A DNA stretch of 64,000 nucleotides from JACCTU01 sp963809175. Its GTDB lineage: Bacteria > Actinomycetota > Thermoleophilia > Gaiellales > Gaiellaceae. Positions 17,609 through 26,896 of this stretch are shown piece after piece (within the stretch, counting starts at the first letter, position 1; each line of letters begins with the position of its first letter). The notes under the pieces are model-generated. The model made no database searches. It saw only the letters and a program-made list of their open reading frames with translations, and had not been told where the DNA came from. Position numbers and translations under genes: made by a program. The DNA is taken from NCBI GenBank assembly GCA_963809175.1, contig CAWEIK010000003.1:248001-312000 (forward strand). The letters run 5' to 3'.

Positions 17609-19390
17609 TCAGGCTGCGTCAGCCTCCACGCGCTCGGCGAACTCGCGCTCGAGCAGGCCGTGCTCGTAGATCTCGCGGTACACCGCGCTCGTCAGGAGCA
17701 GCTGGTCGTGCGTGCCGCGCGCCGCGACCCGTCCGTGGTCGAGGACGACGAGCTCGTCGGCGAGCGCGAGCGTCGAGAGCCGGTGCGCGATGATGATCGT
17801 CGTCCTGCCCTTCATCGCTTCGCGGAGCCCGGTGCCGGATCCGGGCCTCGGTCGTCGCGTCGACGCTACGCGGTCGCGTCGTCGAGGATCAGGACGCGCG
17901 GCTCGAGGATCAGCGCGCGGGCGATCGCGATCCGCTGGCGCTGACCACCCGAGAGCGTGATCCCGCGCTCGCCGATCACCGTGTCGTAGCCCTCCGGGAG
18001 CTCGGCGATGAACTCGTCGGCCTGCGCGAGCCGTGCCGCGCGCTCGATCTCCTCGTCCGTCGCGTCGGGCCGGGCGAACGCGATGTTCTCGCGCACGGTC
18101 GCCGAGAAGAGGAACGGGTCCTGGAGGACGACGCCGATCTCGCGCCGAAGCGAGGCGACCTTCGCGTCGCGGACGTCGAGCCCGTCGATCGAGACGCGTC
18201 CCTCGGTGACGTCGTAGAAGCGCGGAACGAGCGACGCGAGCGTCGTCTTGCCCGAGCCGGTGTGCCCGATGAGCGCCACGGCCTTTCCGGGCTCGAGCTC
18301 GAGGTCGATCCCCTCGAGCACCGGCCGGCCGTCGGCGTACTCGAACGAGACCTGCTCGAAGCTCACGCGTCCCGGGCCCGGCGGGAGGTCGACGGCGCCG
18401 GGCTTGTCGGCGACGTCCTCGATCTCGTCGAGCACCTCGAAGATCCGCTCGCCCGACGCGGTCGCGCGCTGCGCCTGGCCGATCCACATCCCGAGCATCC
18501 GGAGCGGGAAGACGAGCATCAGGACGAGCGCGTTGAAGAAGAAGAAGTCGGTCAGGCTGAGCTTGCCGTTGACGACCATGCGCCCGCCGACGAGGATCAC
18601 GCCCGCCTGCGCCAGGAGCGGCAGGAAGGAGAGGACCGGCACGTAGATCGCGCGCTGGCGGTTCGCGTCCATGCTCCGCGCGAAGACACGGTTCGAACGC
18701 GACGAGAACTTCTCCAGCTCGTTCGACTCCTGCGCGAACGACTTGACGACGTGGACGCCGACGATGTTCTCCTCGGCGACCGTCGTCATGTCGGCCATCT
18801 TCTGCTGGACGTCGCGCAGCACCGGGTGCGAGACGTTCGAGTAGCGGTAGGCGAGCATGATCGAGCACCGGCGTGATCGCGCAGGCGACGAGCGCGAGCT
18901 TCCAGTTGAACACGAGCATGACGGTCGTGACGCCGACGACCGTCAGCACGTGCTGGAAGAAGAAGATGAGGCCGTAGCCGAGGAAGAACCGCACGCTCTG
19001 CAGGTCGACGGTCGCGCGCGACATCAGCTGGCCGGTCTGGTGGCTGTCGTAGAAGCGGAACGAGAGTCGGAGCAGCTTCGCGTAGAGCTGGTTGCGCATG
19101 TCGAACTCGACGCCGAGCGCCTGCCGGCCCGAGATCAGGCGGCGGCCGACCATGAAGAGGGCGCGGGCGAGCCCGACGGCGAGGAGCGCGAGGACGAGCC
19201 TCCACAGCGCCTCGCGGTCGTTGGACTCGATCACGTGCGCGAGCGCGTCTCCGGTCAGGTACGCGGCGGCGATCGCGGCGGCCTGCGTGCCGACGGCGAG
19301 GACGACCGAGACCGCGAGCGACCACTTGTACGGCCGCAGGAACCCCAGCAGGCGGAAGAAGGTCGTGCGGTAGCGCGGTGTCTCGGCCAA
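17609..19390 (-). CDS. ABC exporter half-transporter with Glu-to-Asp at the catalytic position (two compensating frameshifts)
   Basis: Partner of the preceding gene. Six membrane helices are followed by an NBD with Walker A GHTGSGKTTLASLV, Q-loop VVLQDPFLF, signature LSGGQRQRIAIARAL, Walker B VLILDDATA (Asp where Glu is usual) and H-loop IIAHRLSTLALADEL. One-base insertions lie near 18857 (after ITPVL) and 17872 (between DDATA and SVDATTEARI); the overall length of about 593 aa is normal. TTG at 19390 is the start. Adjacent half-transporters with one weakened site suggest a heterodimer of the TM287/288 type. Confidence 0.87.
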   Translation of the reverse strand: MAETPRYRTTFFRLLGFLRPYKWSLAVSVVLAVGTQAAAIAAAYLTGDALAHVIESNDREALWRLVLALLAVGLARALFMVGRRLISGRQALGVEFDMRNQLYAKLLRLSFRFYDSHQTGQLMSRATVDLQSVRFFLGYGLIFFFQHVLTVVGVTTVMLVFNWKLALVACAITPVLDHARLPLLERLAPGAARRPAEDGRHDDGRRGEHRRRPRRQVVRAGVERAGEVLVAFEPCLRAEHGREPPARDLRAGPLLPAAPGAGGRDPRRRAHGRQRQAQPDRLLLLQRARPDARLPAPDARDVDRPGAARDRVGRADLRGARRDRGRRRQARRRRPPAGPGTRELRAGLVRVRRRPAGARGDRPRARARKGRGAHRAHRLGQDDARVARSALLRRHRGTRLDRRARRPRREGRLASARDRRRPPGPVPLLGDRAREHRVRPARRDGRGDRARGTARAGRRVHRRAPGGLRHGDRRARDHALGWSAPADRDRPRADPRAARPDPRRRDRVASTRRPRPGSGTGLREAMKGRTTIIIAHRLSTLALADELVVLDHGRVAARGTHDQLLLTSAVYREIYEHGLLEREFAERVEADAA

Positions 19391-19418
19391 GACTTGAGCG
19401 TAGCCACCGGCTCGGGGC

Positions 19419-20028
19419 TCAGAGCGTGGCGAGCTCCTCGTGGATCGCCGCGACCGCCCGCTCGACGAGCGCGCGGTTCGCCGGCGAGTTCAGCCAGAGC
19501 GAGACGCCGGACGGATGCGGCAACGGGATCGCGACGGCGCCGTCCGCGAGCTCGAACCGCTCACCGACCGTCCCGGCGAGTGGCCGCTTGCCGAGCAGGC
19601 GCCCGATCGCGAGCGCGCCCACCGGAACGACCAGCTTCGGGCGGAGCAACCGGAGCTCCCAGTCGCGCCAGAACTGGCACAGGTCCTGCTCCTCCGGGCG
19701 TCGGCACGCGGTCGCCCTTCCCGGTCGGAGCTTCGGCCGGGATAGCAGCGCGTGACCGAACGCGCAATAGAAGGTGGAGTAGAACGCGTCCTCGTCCAGC
19801 CCGAGCCAGCCGCGGAGCGTCTGCCCGGCACGGCCGCGCCACGGGCGCCGCTCGAGGCCCTCGTTCGGTCCCGGCGCCTGGCCGTACAGGTAGGCGGGCT
19901 GCCCGAGCGTGCGGGTTCAGGACCGGGAGCGACTCGAGCGGGTAGCCGGCCTCGACGCAGGCGCGGCAGACGGCGAGGTCGCGCTGGAGCGACGCGAGCG
20001 AGCGGTACGACGAGCGGCGGCGCGTCAA
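19419..20028 (-). CDS. Uracil-DNA glycosylase superfamily protein (two apparent frameshifts)
   Basis: Base-excision repair enzyme that removes uracil from DNA. The water-activating loop reads YLYGQAPGPNEGLERRP, close to the GEAPG motif of family 4. The leucine-loop motif reads IPLPHPSGVSLWLNSPAN with HPSG in the catalytic position. An N-terminal segment has SLQRDLAVCRACVEAGYP; of the Fe-S cysteines typical of family 4, only some are evident. Single extra bases near 19915 and 19700 break the frame; corrected length is about 202 aa. TTG at 20028 is the best start but is uncertain. Family 4 or a close relative. Confidence 0.7.
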
Positions 20029-20048
20029 GGCGCTCGTAGAGTACGGCG

Positions 20049-20929
20049 GTGGCGCTGCCGCTCGAATCGGTGCCGAACTTCTCCGAGGGACGCGACCGCG
20101 CGACGATCGACGCGATCGGTTCGGCGCTGAGCGCGCACGCCGAGCTGCTCGACGTCCACGCCGACGAGGACCACAACCGGTCGGTGTTCACGCTCGTCGG
20201 CGAGGAGAAGCAGCTCGAGGACGCGCTCGTCGCCGGCGTCGCCGCGGCGAAGGAGCGGATCGACCTGCGCCGGCACGAGGGAGCGCACCCGCGGATCGGC
20301 GCCGCCGACGTCGTCCCGGTCGTCCCGATCGATCGCGACGACTTGCCGCGCGCGCGCACGCGTCGCCCGCCTGGTCGGCGAAGCGGATCGCCGCCGAGCT
20401 CGGGCTGCCGGTGTTCTTCTACGGCGAGCTCGGCGGCGGCAACGGCCCGGCGTTCTTCCGGCGCGGCGGGCCGGAGGAGCTGCAGCGCCGGGTCGACGAC
20501 GGCGAGCTGAAGCCCGACTACGGGCCGCCGTTTCTCGACGACGCGGCTGGCGGCGTGCTGGTCGGCGCGCGTCGGCGCTGATCGCGTTCAACGTCAACCT
20601 GCGCGGCGACGTCGCGGCGGCGCGCGAGATCGCGGCGCTGGTGCGCGAGCGCGATGGCGGCTTCCCCGGTGTGCGCGCGCTCGGCCTCGACCTTCCGCGC
20701 GCCGGGCTTGTCCAGGTGAGCATGAACGTCGAGGACTGGGAGGCGGCCGCGCTGCACGAGATCGTCGCGCGCGTGGAAGCCGAGGCGGCCGCTCGTGGCC
20801 TCGAGGTCGTCGGCTTCGGAGCTCGTCGGGCTGATGCCCGCAGGCGCGGCAGCCGCCGCCGCGGGCGCGGCGCTGCGGATCGACGGCTTCGACGCGTCGC
20901 GGGTGCTCGAGCTGCGGCTCCTCCGGTAG
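20049..20929 (+). CDS. Glutamate formimidoyltransferase (several apparent frameshifts)
   Basis: Transfers the formimino group of N-formimino-L-glutamate to tetrahydrofolate, the last step of this histidine degradation route (EC 2.1.2.5). Family phrases: VPNFSEGRDRATIDAIGSAL, DVHADEDHNRSVFTLVG, HEGAHPRIGAADVVPVVPI, LGLPVFFYGELGGGNGPAFF, LKPDYGPP, LIAFNVNLRGDVAAAREIA, and GLVQVSMNVEDWEAAALHEI. Only the formyltransferase region is present; there is no cyclodeaminase domain. Frame changes are near 20355, 20394 and 20820 (insertions) and near 20573 (probably a deletion). GTG at 20049. It heads the hut cluster and is divergent from the glycosylase gene. Confidence 0.85.
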
Positions 20930-20954
20930 CGAGGCCGGGGACTACACTCGCGCC

Positions 20955-22493
20955 GTGATCCAGAGTCGCGCGCTGAGCGGCGAAGACCTGACGGTCGACC
21001 ACGTCTGGGAGGTCGCGGTCGAGGGGGCGCCAGTCTCGCTCGCCGACTCTGCGCGCGGGCGGATGCGGGCCTCCCGCGAGCTGGTCGAGCGCGCCGCGCA
21101 CGGCACCAGCGAGCACACCTACGGGATCAACACCGGGTTCGGCCGCTTCGTCTCGGCGTCGATTCCCGAGGAGCTGACCGAGGAGCTGCAGCTGCGACTA
21201 CTGCGGAGCCACGCGTGCGGCGTGGGCGAGCCGTACGCGCCGGAGGTCGTGCGCGCGGCGATGCTGCTGCGCGCGAACGCGCTCGCGAAGGGTTACTCCG
21301 GCGCACGCATCGAGACGGTCGAGCTGCTGATCGAGTGCATCAATCGCGGGCTCTTGCCGAACGTGCCGAGCCGAGGCTCGGTCGGCGCGAGCGGCGACCT
21401 CGCGCCACTCGCGCATCTCGCCCTGCCGCTCGTCGGCGAAGGGCAGGCGTGGCTCGAGGGCGAGCTTCTGCCCGGCGCGGTCGCGCTCGAGCGAGTCGGT
21501 CTCGAGCCGGTGCGGTTGCAGGCGAAGGAGGGGCTCTCGCTGATCAACGGGACGCAGTTCATGGCCGCGGTCGGTGCGCTCGGGCTCGTCCGCGCCCGGC
21601 GGCTCGCGAAGGCAGCCGATCTCGCGTGCGCGATGTCGCTCGAGGCGTTGCAGGGCTCACGCGCGAGCTTCATGCCCGAGATCCAGGCGCTTCGTCCATT
21701 GCACGGGCAGGCTGCGTCGGCGGCGAACGTGCTGCGCCTGATCGACGACTCCGCGATCAACGAGTCCCATCGCTGGTGCGACAAGGTGCAGGACGCGTAC
21801 TCGCTCCGCTGCGCGCCGCAGGTGCACGGTGCGTGTCGCGATCTGTTCGACCACGTCGCGTACACGGTCGGCGTCGAGGTGAACGCGGCGACCGACAACC
21901 CACTCGTGCTCGTCGAGCTCGAGGAGCTCGTCTCGAACGGAAACTTCCACGGACAGCCGGTCGCGTTCGCGCTCGACATCCTCGCGCTCGGCGTCTCCGA
22001 GCTCGCGAGCATCTCGGAGCGGCGGATCGAGCGACTCGTGAACCCGAGCCTGTCCGACGGACTGCCGCCGTTTCTCACCGTCGACGGCGGGCTCAACTCC
22101 GGGTTCATGATCCCGCAGTACGTCGCGGCCGCGCTCGTCAGCGAGAACAAGGTGCTCTCGCACCCGGCGAGCGTCGACTCGATCCCGACGAGCGCGGGTC
22201 AGGAGGACCACGTCTCGATGGGGAACGCCGCGGCCCTGAAGGGCTGGCAGGTGCTCGCGAACGGCGAGTGCGCACTCGCGATCGAGCTGCTCGCCGGCGC
22301 TCAGGGTGTGGAGTTCCTCGCGCCGCTCGAGCCTGGTGTCGGCGTGCGCGCGACGCGCGCGTTCGTGCGGACGCTGTCGCCGCGACTCGGTGACGACCGG
22401 TCGTTGAGCGGCGACATCGAGGCGGTCGCAGCGGCGATCCGCAACGGCTCGCTGATCGCGGCCGTCGAGTCCGAGGTGGGGGAGCTCTCGTAG
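20955..22493 (+). CDS. hutH: Histidine ammonia-lyase
   Basis: Deaminates L-histidine to trans-urocanate, first step of histidine catabolism (EC 4.3.1.3). 512 aa, the normal length, with an intact frame. The MIO cofactor forms from Ala145-Ser146-Gly147 in SVGASGDLAPLAHL. Active-site phrases YGINTGFGRF, KEGLSLINGTQFM, DAYSLRCAPQVHGA and QEDHVSMG are all present. GTG start at 20955; the stop overlaps the hutU start by one base (TAGTG), so the two are translationally coupled. Confidence 0.97.
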   Translation: MIQSRALSGEDLTVDHVWEVAVEGAPVSLADSARGRMRASRELVERAAHGTSEHTYGINTGFGRFVSASIPEELTEELQLRLLRSHACGVGEPYAPEVVRAAMLLRANALAKGYSGARIETVELLIECINRGLLPNVPSRGSVGASGDLAPLAHLALPLVGEGQAWLEGELLPGAVALERVGLEPVRLQAKEGLSLINGTQFMAAVGALGLVRARRLAKAADLACAMSLEALQGSRASFMPEIQALRPLHGQAASAANVLRLIDDSAINESHRWCDKVQDAYSLRCAPQVHGACRDLFDHVAYTVGVEVNAATDNPLVLVELEELVSNGNFHGQPVAFALDILALGVSELASISERRIERLVNPSLSDGLPPFLTVDGGLNSGFMIPQYVAAALVSENKVLSHPASVDSIPTSAGQEDHVSMGNAAALKGWQVLANGECALAIELLAGAQGVEFLAPLEPGVGVRATRAFVRTLSPRLGDDRSLSGDIEAVAAAIRNGSLIAAVESEVGELS

Positions 22494-24205
22494 TGGCGGT
22501 CGTCCGGCCGGTCGACGAGGCGGTCGAGGCGCTCTGCGGCGACCTTCGGTCGATCCGAGCGCCGCGCGGGAGCGAGCTGAACGCGCGCTCGTGGTCGACC
22601 GAGGCGCCGCTCCGGATGCTGCTCAACAACCTCGACGCGGAGGTCGCCGAGCGTCCGGAGGAGCTCGTCGTCTACGGCGGCTCGGGGAAGGCGGCGCGCT
22701 CACACGACGCGCTGAAGGCGATCGTCGCGACGCTGCTCCGCCTCGGCGACGACGAGACGCTGCTCGTGCAGAGCGGCAAGCCGGTCGGCGTCTTCCGCAC
22801 GCACCCGGGTGCACCGCGCGTGCTGATCGCCAACTCGCTGCTCGTGCCGCGCTGGGCGACCTGGGAGGAGTTCCGCCGGCTCGAGGCGCTCGGCCTGACG
22901 ATGTTCGGCCAGATGACGGCGGGGTCGTGGATCTACATCGGGACGCAGGGGATCCTGCAGGGCACGTTCCAGACCTTCGCGGCGGCGGGCGAGACGCACT
23001 ACGGGTCGGCCGACCTTGCCGGCCGCACGATTCTCACCGCAGGCCTCGGGGGGATGGGCGGAGCGCAGCCGCTCGCCGCGACGATGGCCGGCGCGGCGAT
23101 CCTCTGCGTCGAGGTCGACCCCGAGCGGATCGAGCGACGGCTGAAGACGCGCTACCTGGACGAGGCGGCCGACTCGCTCGACGACGCGCTGTCGCGCGTG
23201 CGGACGGCTGCGGAGGAAGGCCGCGCGCTTTCCGTCGGGCTACTCGGCAACGCCGCGGAGGTCGTGCCCGAGCTCGTCCGCCGCGGCGAGCACTTCGACC
23301 TCGTCACCGACCAGACAGCCGCGCACGATCCGTTGACCGGCTACGTGCCGGTCGGGCTCGACGTGCACGAAGCGGCGGCGCTGCGCGTGTCCGATCCAGA
23401 CGAGTACCTCAAGCGCGCACGTGTGTCGATTGTGCAACACGTGCGCGCGCTGCTCGAATTCGCGCGAAACGGCAGCTACGTTTTTGACTATGGCAACAAT
23501 CTTCGCGGGGAGGCGTATGAAGCCGGCGTAGCGGAGGCCTTCTCATACCCGGGCTTCGTCCCGGCCTATATCCGGCCGCTCTTCTGCCGCGGCGTGGGAC
23601 CGTTTCGCTGGGCGGCGCTGTCGGGCGACCCGGCCGACATCGCGACGATCGACGACACGCTGCGCGAGCTGTTCCCCGGCGACGTGCTCCTGCAGCGGTG
23701 GCTCGAGCTTGCGCCCGAGCGGGTGGCGTTCCAGGGGCTCCCCGCGCGAATCTGCTGGCTCGGCCTCGGCGATCGCGCCAAGGCGGGGCTCGCGATCAAC
23801 GAGCTCGTGCGTAGCGGGCGCGTGACGGCACCCGTCGTGATCGGTCGCGATCACCTCGACTCCGGCTCGGTCGCGTCTCCGTACCGGGAGACCGAGGCGA
23901 TGCGAGACGGCTCCGACGCGATCGCGGACTGGCCGATCCTGAACGCGCTGCTGAACGTCGCCGCGGGAGCGACGTGGGTGAGCGTGCACCACGGCGGCGG
24001 GGTCGGGATCGGCAACTCGATCCACGCCGGCATGGTCGTCGTCGCGGACGGGACCGACGACGCCGCCGAGCGGCTCGAGCGCGTGCTGACCGCCGACCCC
24101 GGCACGGGCGTGATGCGGCATCTCGACGCCGGCTATCCCGAGGCCGCGGCGGCCGCGGCGGAGCACGGCTTCGAGGCGCCGATGGGCGACGCCGGAACCG
24201 CGTGA
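22493..24205 (+). CDS. hutU: Urocanate hydratase
   Basis: Converts urocanate to 4-imidazolone-5-propanoate using tightly bound NAD+ (EC 4.2.1.49). 570 aa, intact frame. Signatures: YGGSGKAARSHDAL, FGQMTAGSWIYIGTQGILQG, GGMGGAQPLAATMAGA (NAD binding), TDQTAAHDPLTGYVP, FDYGNNLRGEAYEAG, FRWAALSGDPADI and HHGGGVGIGNSIHAG. GTG at 22493 overlaps the hutH stop; its own stop overlaps the hutI start. Confidence 0.97.
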   Translation: MAVVRPVDEAVEALCGDLRSIRAPRGSELNARSWSTEAPLRMLLNNLDAEVAERPEELVVYGGSGKAARSHDALKAIVATLLRLGDDETLLVQSGKPVGVFRTHPGAPRVLIANSLLVPRWATWEEFRRLEALGLTMFGQMTAGSWIYIGTQGILQGTFQTFAAAGETHYGSADLAGRTILTAGLGGMGGAQPLAATMAGAAILCVEVDPERIERRLKTRYLDEAADSLDDALSRVRTAAEEGRALSVGLLGNAAEVVPELVRRGEHFDLVTDQTAAHDPLTGYVPVGLDVHEAAALRVSDPDEYLKRARVSIVQHVRALLEFARNGSYVFDYGNNLRGEAYEAGVAEAFSYPGFVPAYIRPLFCRGVGPFRWAALSGDPADIATIDDTLRELFPGDVLLQRWLELAPERVAFQGLPARICWLGLGDRAKAGLAINELVRSGRVTAPVVIGRDHLDSGSVASPYRETEAMRDGSDAIADWPILNALLNVAAGATWVSVHHGGGVGIGNSIHAGMVVVADGTDDAAERLERVLTADPGTGVMRHLDAGYPEAAAAAAEHGFEAPMGDAGTA

Positions 24206-25454
24206 GCGTGCCCGGCGCGACGCGCCTGCTGATCCGCGACCTCGAGCAGCTCGTCACGTCCGGCCGGTCGCGACGCGCCCCTGCGTGGACGCGCGCTCGC
24301 GGACGTCGACTGGCTCGACGACGCGTACGTGCTCTGCGAGGACGGCGTGATCGACTCCGTCGGTCGCATGCGCGACCTGCCGGCCCTCGACGGCGACGTC
24401 GTGGAGCTCGACGGAAGCGGCCACTGCGCCATCCCCGGGCTCGTCGACTGTCATACGCACCCGGCCTTCGCGGGCGACCGGGCCGAGGAGTTCTCGCTGC
24501 GCGCGGCCGGCGCGAGCTACGAGGAGCTGCACGCAGCGGGCGGCGGGATCCTCTCGACCGTGCGCGCGACGCGCGCGGCGTCGGCGGACGAGCTCGCCCG
24601 GGCGGTCCGGCGGCACGCGGGCTGGATGCTCCGCGCCGGGACGACCACGTTCGAGGGGAAGTCGGGCTACGGCCTCGACCGCGACACCGAGCTCGCCTCA
24701 CTCAGGGCCGTCGCCGCGGCCGGGGGCGTTCCGACATGGCTCGGCGCGCACGCCGTTCCGCCCGAGTTCGACGACGCGGATGCGTATCTGGACTTCGCGC
24801 TGTCGGAGGTCCTACCCGAAGCCGCTGGGATCGCGGAGGCGGCCGACGTCTTCCTCGAGCGTGGAGCATTCGACACGGCACAGGCACGGCGCTACCTCGA
24901 GGCGTGTCGGGCGGCCGGGCTTTCCCTCCGGCTCCACGGTGACCAGTTCACCGAGTCGGGCGCCGTCCCGCTCGCGATCGAGCTCGGCGCGCGCTCCGTC
25001 GACCACCTCGAGGCGACCGGCGCCGACGGCGCGCTCGCGCTGGCGCGCTCCGACGTCGTCGGCGTCCTGCCTGCCCGTCAGCGCGCTCTACCTCGGCAGG
25101 CCGATGCCGCCCGCCCGTGCGCTCGTCGACTCCGGAGCCGCGGTTGCCCTCGCGACCGACTTCAACCCCGGGAGCGCGTTCTGCGAGAGCCTGCCGCTCG
25201 TCTGCTCACTCGCGTGCACCCAGCTCCGGCTCTCGCCGGCCGAGGCGCTCGCGGCGTGCACCGTCAACGCGGCCCACGTCCTCGGACGGGCCGACCACGT
25301 CGGGCGGCTCGCACCGGGCTTCGCCGCGGACGTCGTCCTCCTCGAGGCCCCGGACTGGCGCTACCTCGCGTACCACCTCGGCGGCGAAGTGGTCGGCGCG
25401 GTCGTCCGCGGGGGCGACCTCGCGTGGAGTCGCGGCCGGCGCGCGGCGAGCTAG
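24202..25454 (+). CDS. hutI: Imidazolonepropionase (two apparent frameshifts)
   Basis: Amidohydrolase that opens imidazolone propionate to N-formimino-L-glutamate (EC 3.5.2.7), feeding the formimidoyltransferase at 20049. Metal-binding motif CHTHPAFAGDR, substrate motif FEGKSGYGLDRDTEL, metal ligands in LRLHGDQFTESG and SVDHLEATG, and LATDFNPGSAFCESLP are all visible. One extra base near 24272 (after TSGR) and one near 25075 (GVL before PVSALYLG) break the frame; corrected length is about 416 aa. Start GTG at 24202 (or 24208). Confidence 0.93.
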
Positions 25455-25464
25455 GCTAGAGCCA

Positions 25465-25870
25465 ATGCCGACACGCAAGCAACGGCGGCGCCAGGCCAAG
25501 AGCAAGCGCCACGAGTACGAGTACGTCTACGTCGACGAGGAAGGGAACGAGGTCGAGGTCGCCGAGGACGAAGTGAAGGCCGAGCGGACCGCCTCGCGCA
25601 ACGGCCGAGCGAAGCCGAACCCCCGCGCCGCACAGCGCGCTCGCGTCCAACCGCCCTCGTGGGGCCGGGTCGCGAAGCGGGGCTTGATCTTCGCGCCCGC
25701 TGATGTTCATCACGGTGATGCTCACGAGCTCGGACGCGACGGTGCTCCAGCAGGCGCTCACCGCAGTGTGGCTGCTGGCGATCTTCCTGCCGTTCAGCTA
25801 CTTCATGGACTCGTTCATGTACAAGCGCTACGCGAAGCGCACCGGCGCGGCTCCGCCCTCGAAGAGCTAG
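25465..25870 (+). CDS. Small membrane protein with a charged N-terminus (one apparent frameshift)
   Basis: About 134 aa. Residues 1-75 are very basic/acidic and Tyr-rich (RRRQAKSKRHEYEYVYVDEE), then two hydrophobic segments (GLIFAPLMFITVML and VWLLAIFLPFSYFMDSFMYK). One extra base near 25700 separates IFAP from LMFIT. No family recognised. ATG at 25465 lies 10 nt after the hutI stop, so co-transcription with hut is possible; a functional link is not evident. Its stop overlaps the convergent cupin gene by 4 nt. Confidence 0.65.
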
Positions 25871-26214
25871 CGCGCGGAGCCCTGGCCGCCCCGGTAGTGC
25901 CCGGCGCCCGGCCACGGTGCGAGCACGAGCAACAGCCTCGCCCCCGAAGCGCTCGAGATCGAGTGGCGCTCGTCGGGATCGAACCTGAAGATCGTGCCGT
26001 GCCCCGCAGACACCTGCTCAGCGCCCGCCTGCACGTCGACGGCGCCGTCGACCACGACGAGCAGTGCCGCCTCCTTGACCTGGTGGTCGCCCAGGCGCTG
26101 CCCAGGCTTCAGGCCGATCAGGACCGCACGCGCCTCGCCGTCCTCGGAGTGCAGGACGACCGGCGAGCGGCTCCCCTCAGGCGTGTCGATCTCCATCAGG
26201 TTCCAGCTCTGCAC
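25867..26214 (-). CDS. Small cupin-domain protein
   Basis: 115 aa with one cupin barrel. Motif 1 reads KPGQRLGDHQVKEAALLVVVDG and motif 2 GHGTIFRFDPDERHSISSASG. A metal site could use His of GDHQVKE, the Glu of that motif and His of ERHSI; one expected His of motif 1 is replaced. Likely a small-molecule binding or sensor protein rather than an enzyme. Start GTG at 26214. Confidence 0.75.
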   Translation of the reverse strand: MQSWNLMEIDTPEGSRSPVVLHSEDGEARAVLIGLKPGQRLGDHQVKEAALLVVVDGAVDVQAGAEQVSAGHGTIFRFDPDERHSISSASGARLLLVLAPWPGAGHYRGGQGSAR

Positions 26215-26255
26215 GGCGAGTGATCCTAACCGCCCCGAGTAGACTCAACGCCCCG

Positions 26256-26896
26256 ATGGCGCTCGCGGTTGACACGTACCAGCTCGGCCCGATCGGGACG
26301 AATTGCTACGTCGTCCGAGCCGACCAGGCTGCACGCGAGGTGGTCGTCGTCGACCCCGGCGGGGACGCGGAGGAACTCCAGGCACAGCTCGCGCGGGACG
26401 GGATGACGTGCGGCGCGATCGTCCTCACGCACACGCACTTCGACCACGTCGGCGGCGTTGCCGACCTCGCGGAGGCCACCGGCGCGCCGGTCTACGTCTC
26501 GGCGGACGCCGTCGGCAGGTCTCGAGAGCCCGTTCTCACCCCCAGGATTCGACGTTCGCGGCTACGCGGGAGCACGCCACGTCTCGGGCGGAGACACGCT
26601 CGAGCTCGCTCGGGATCGCGTTCGACGTGCTCGACGTCCCGGGCCACGCTCCCGGACACCTTTCCTATTACGCAGACGGGAGCCTCTTCTCCGGGGACGT
26701 CCTGTTCGCAGGCGGCGTCGGCCGCGTCGACCTCCCCGGCGGGGACTGGGAGACGCTGCTCGACTCGATCCGCCTGCTCGTCGAGCGATACCCACCGGAG
26801 ACGGTCGTCTACTCCGGCCACGGCCCCGCGACCACGCTCGGAGCCGAGCTCGCGCGCAATCCCTTCCTCGCAGAGCTCCGCTCCACCTCACAATGA
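26256..26896 (+). CDS. MBL-fold metallohydrolase, glyoxalase II-like (two apparent frameshifts)
   Basis: Metallo-beta-lactamase superfamily hydrolase of the YcbL/GloB type. Metal-binding motif THTHFDHVGG (HxHxDH), then VPGHAPGHLSYY, LFSGDVLFAGGVGRVDLPGG and VVYSGHGPATTLGAE. Single extra bases near 26515 and 26610 disturb the frame; corrected length about 212 aa. ATG at 26256; the stop overlaps the hisS ATG (ATGA). Actinobacteria often carry this gene just before hisS. Confidence 0.85.
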
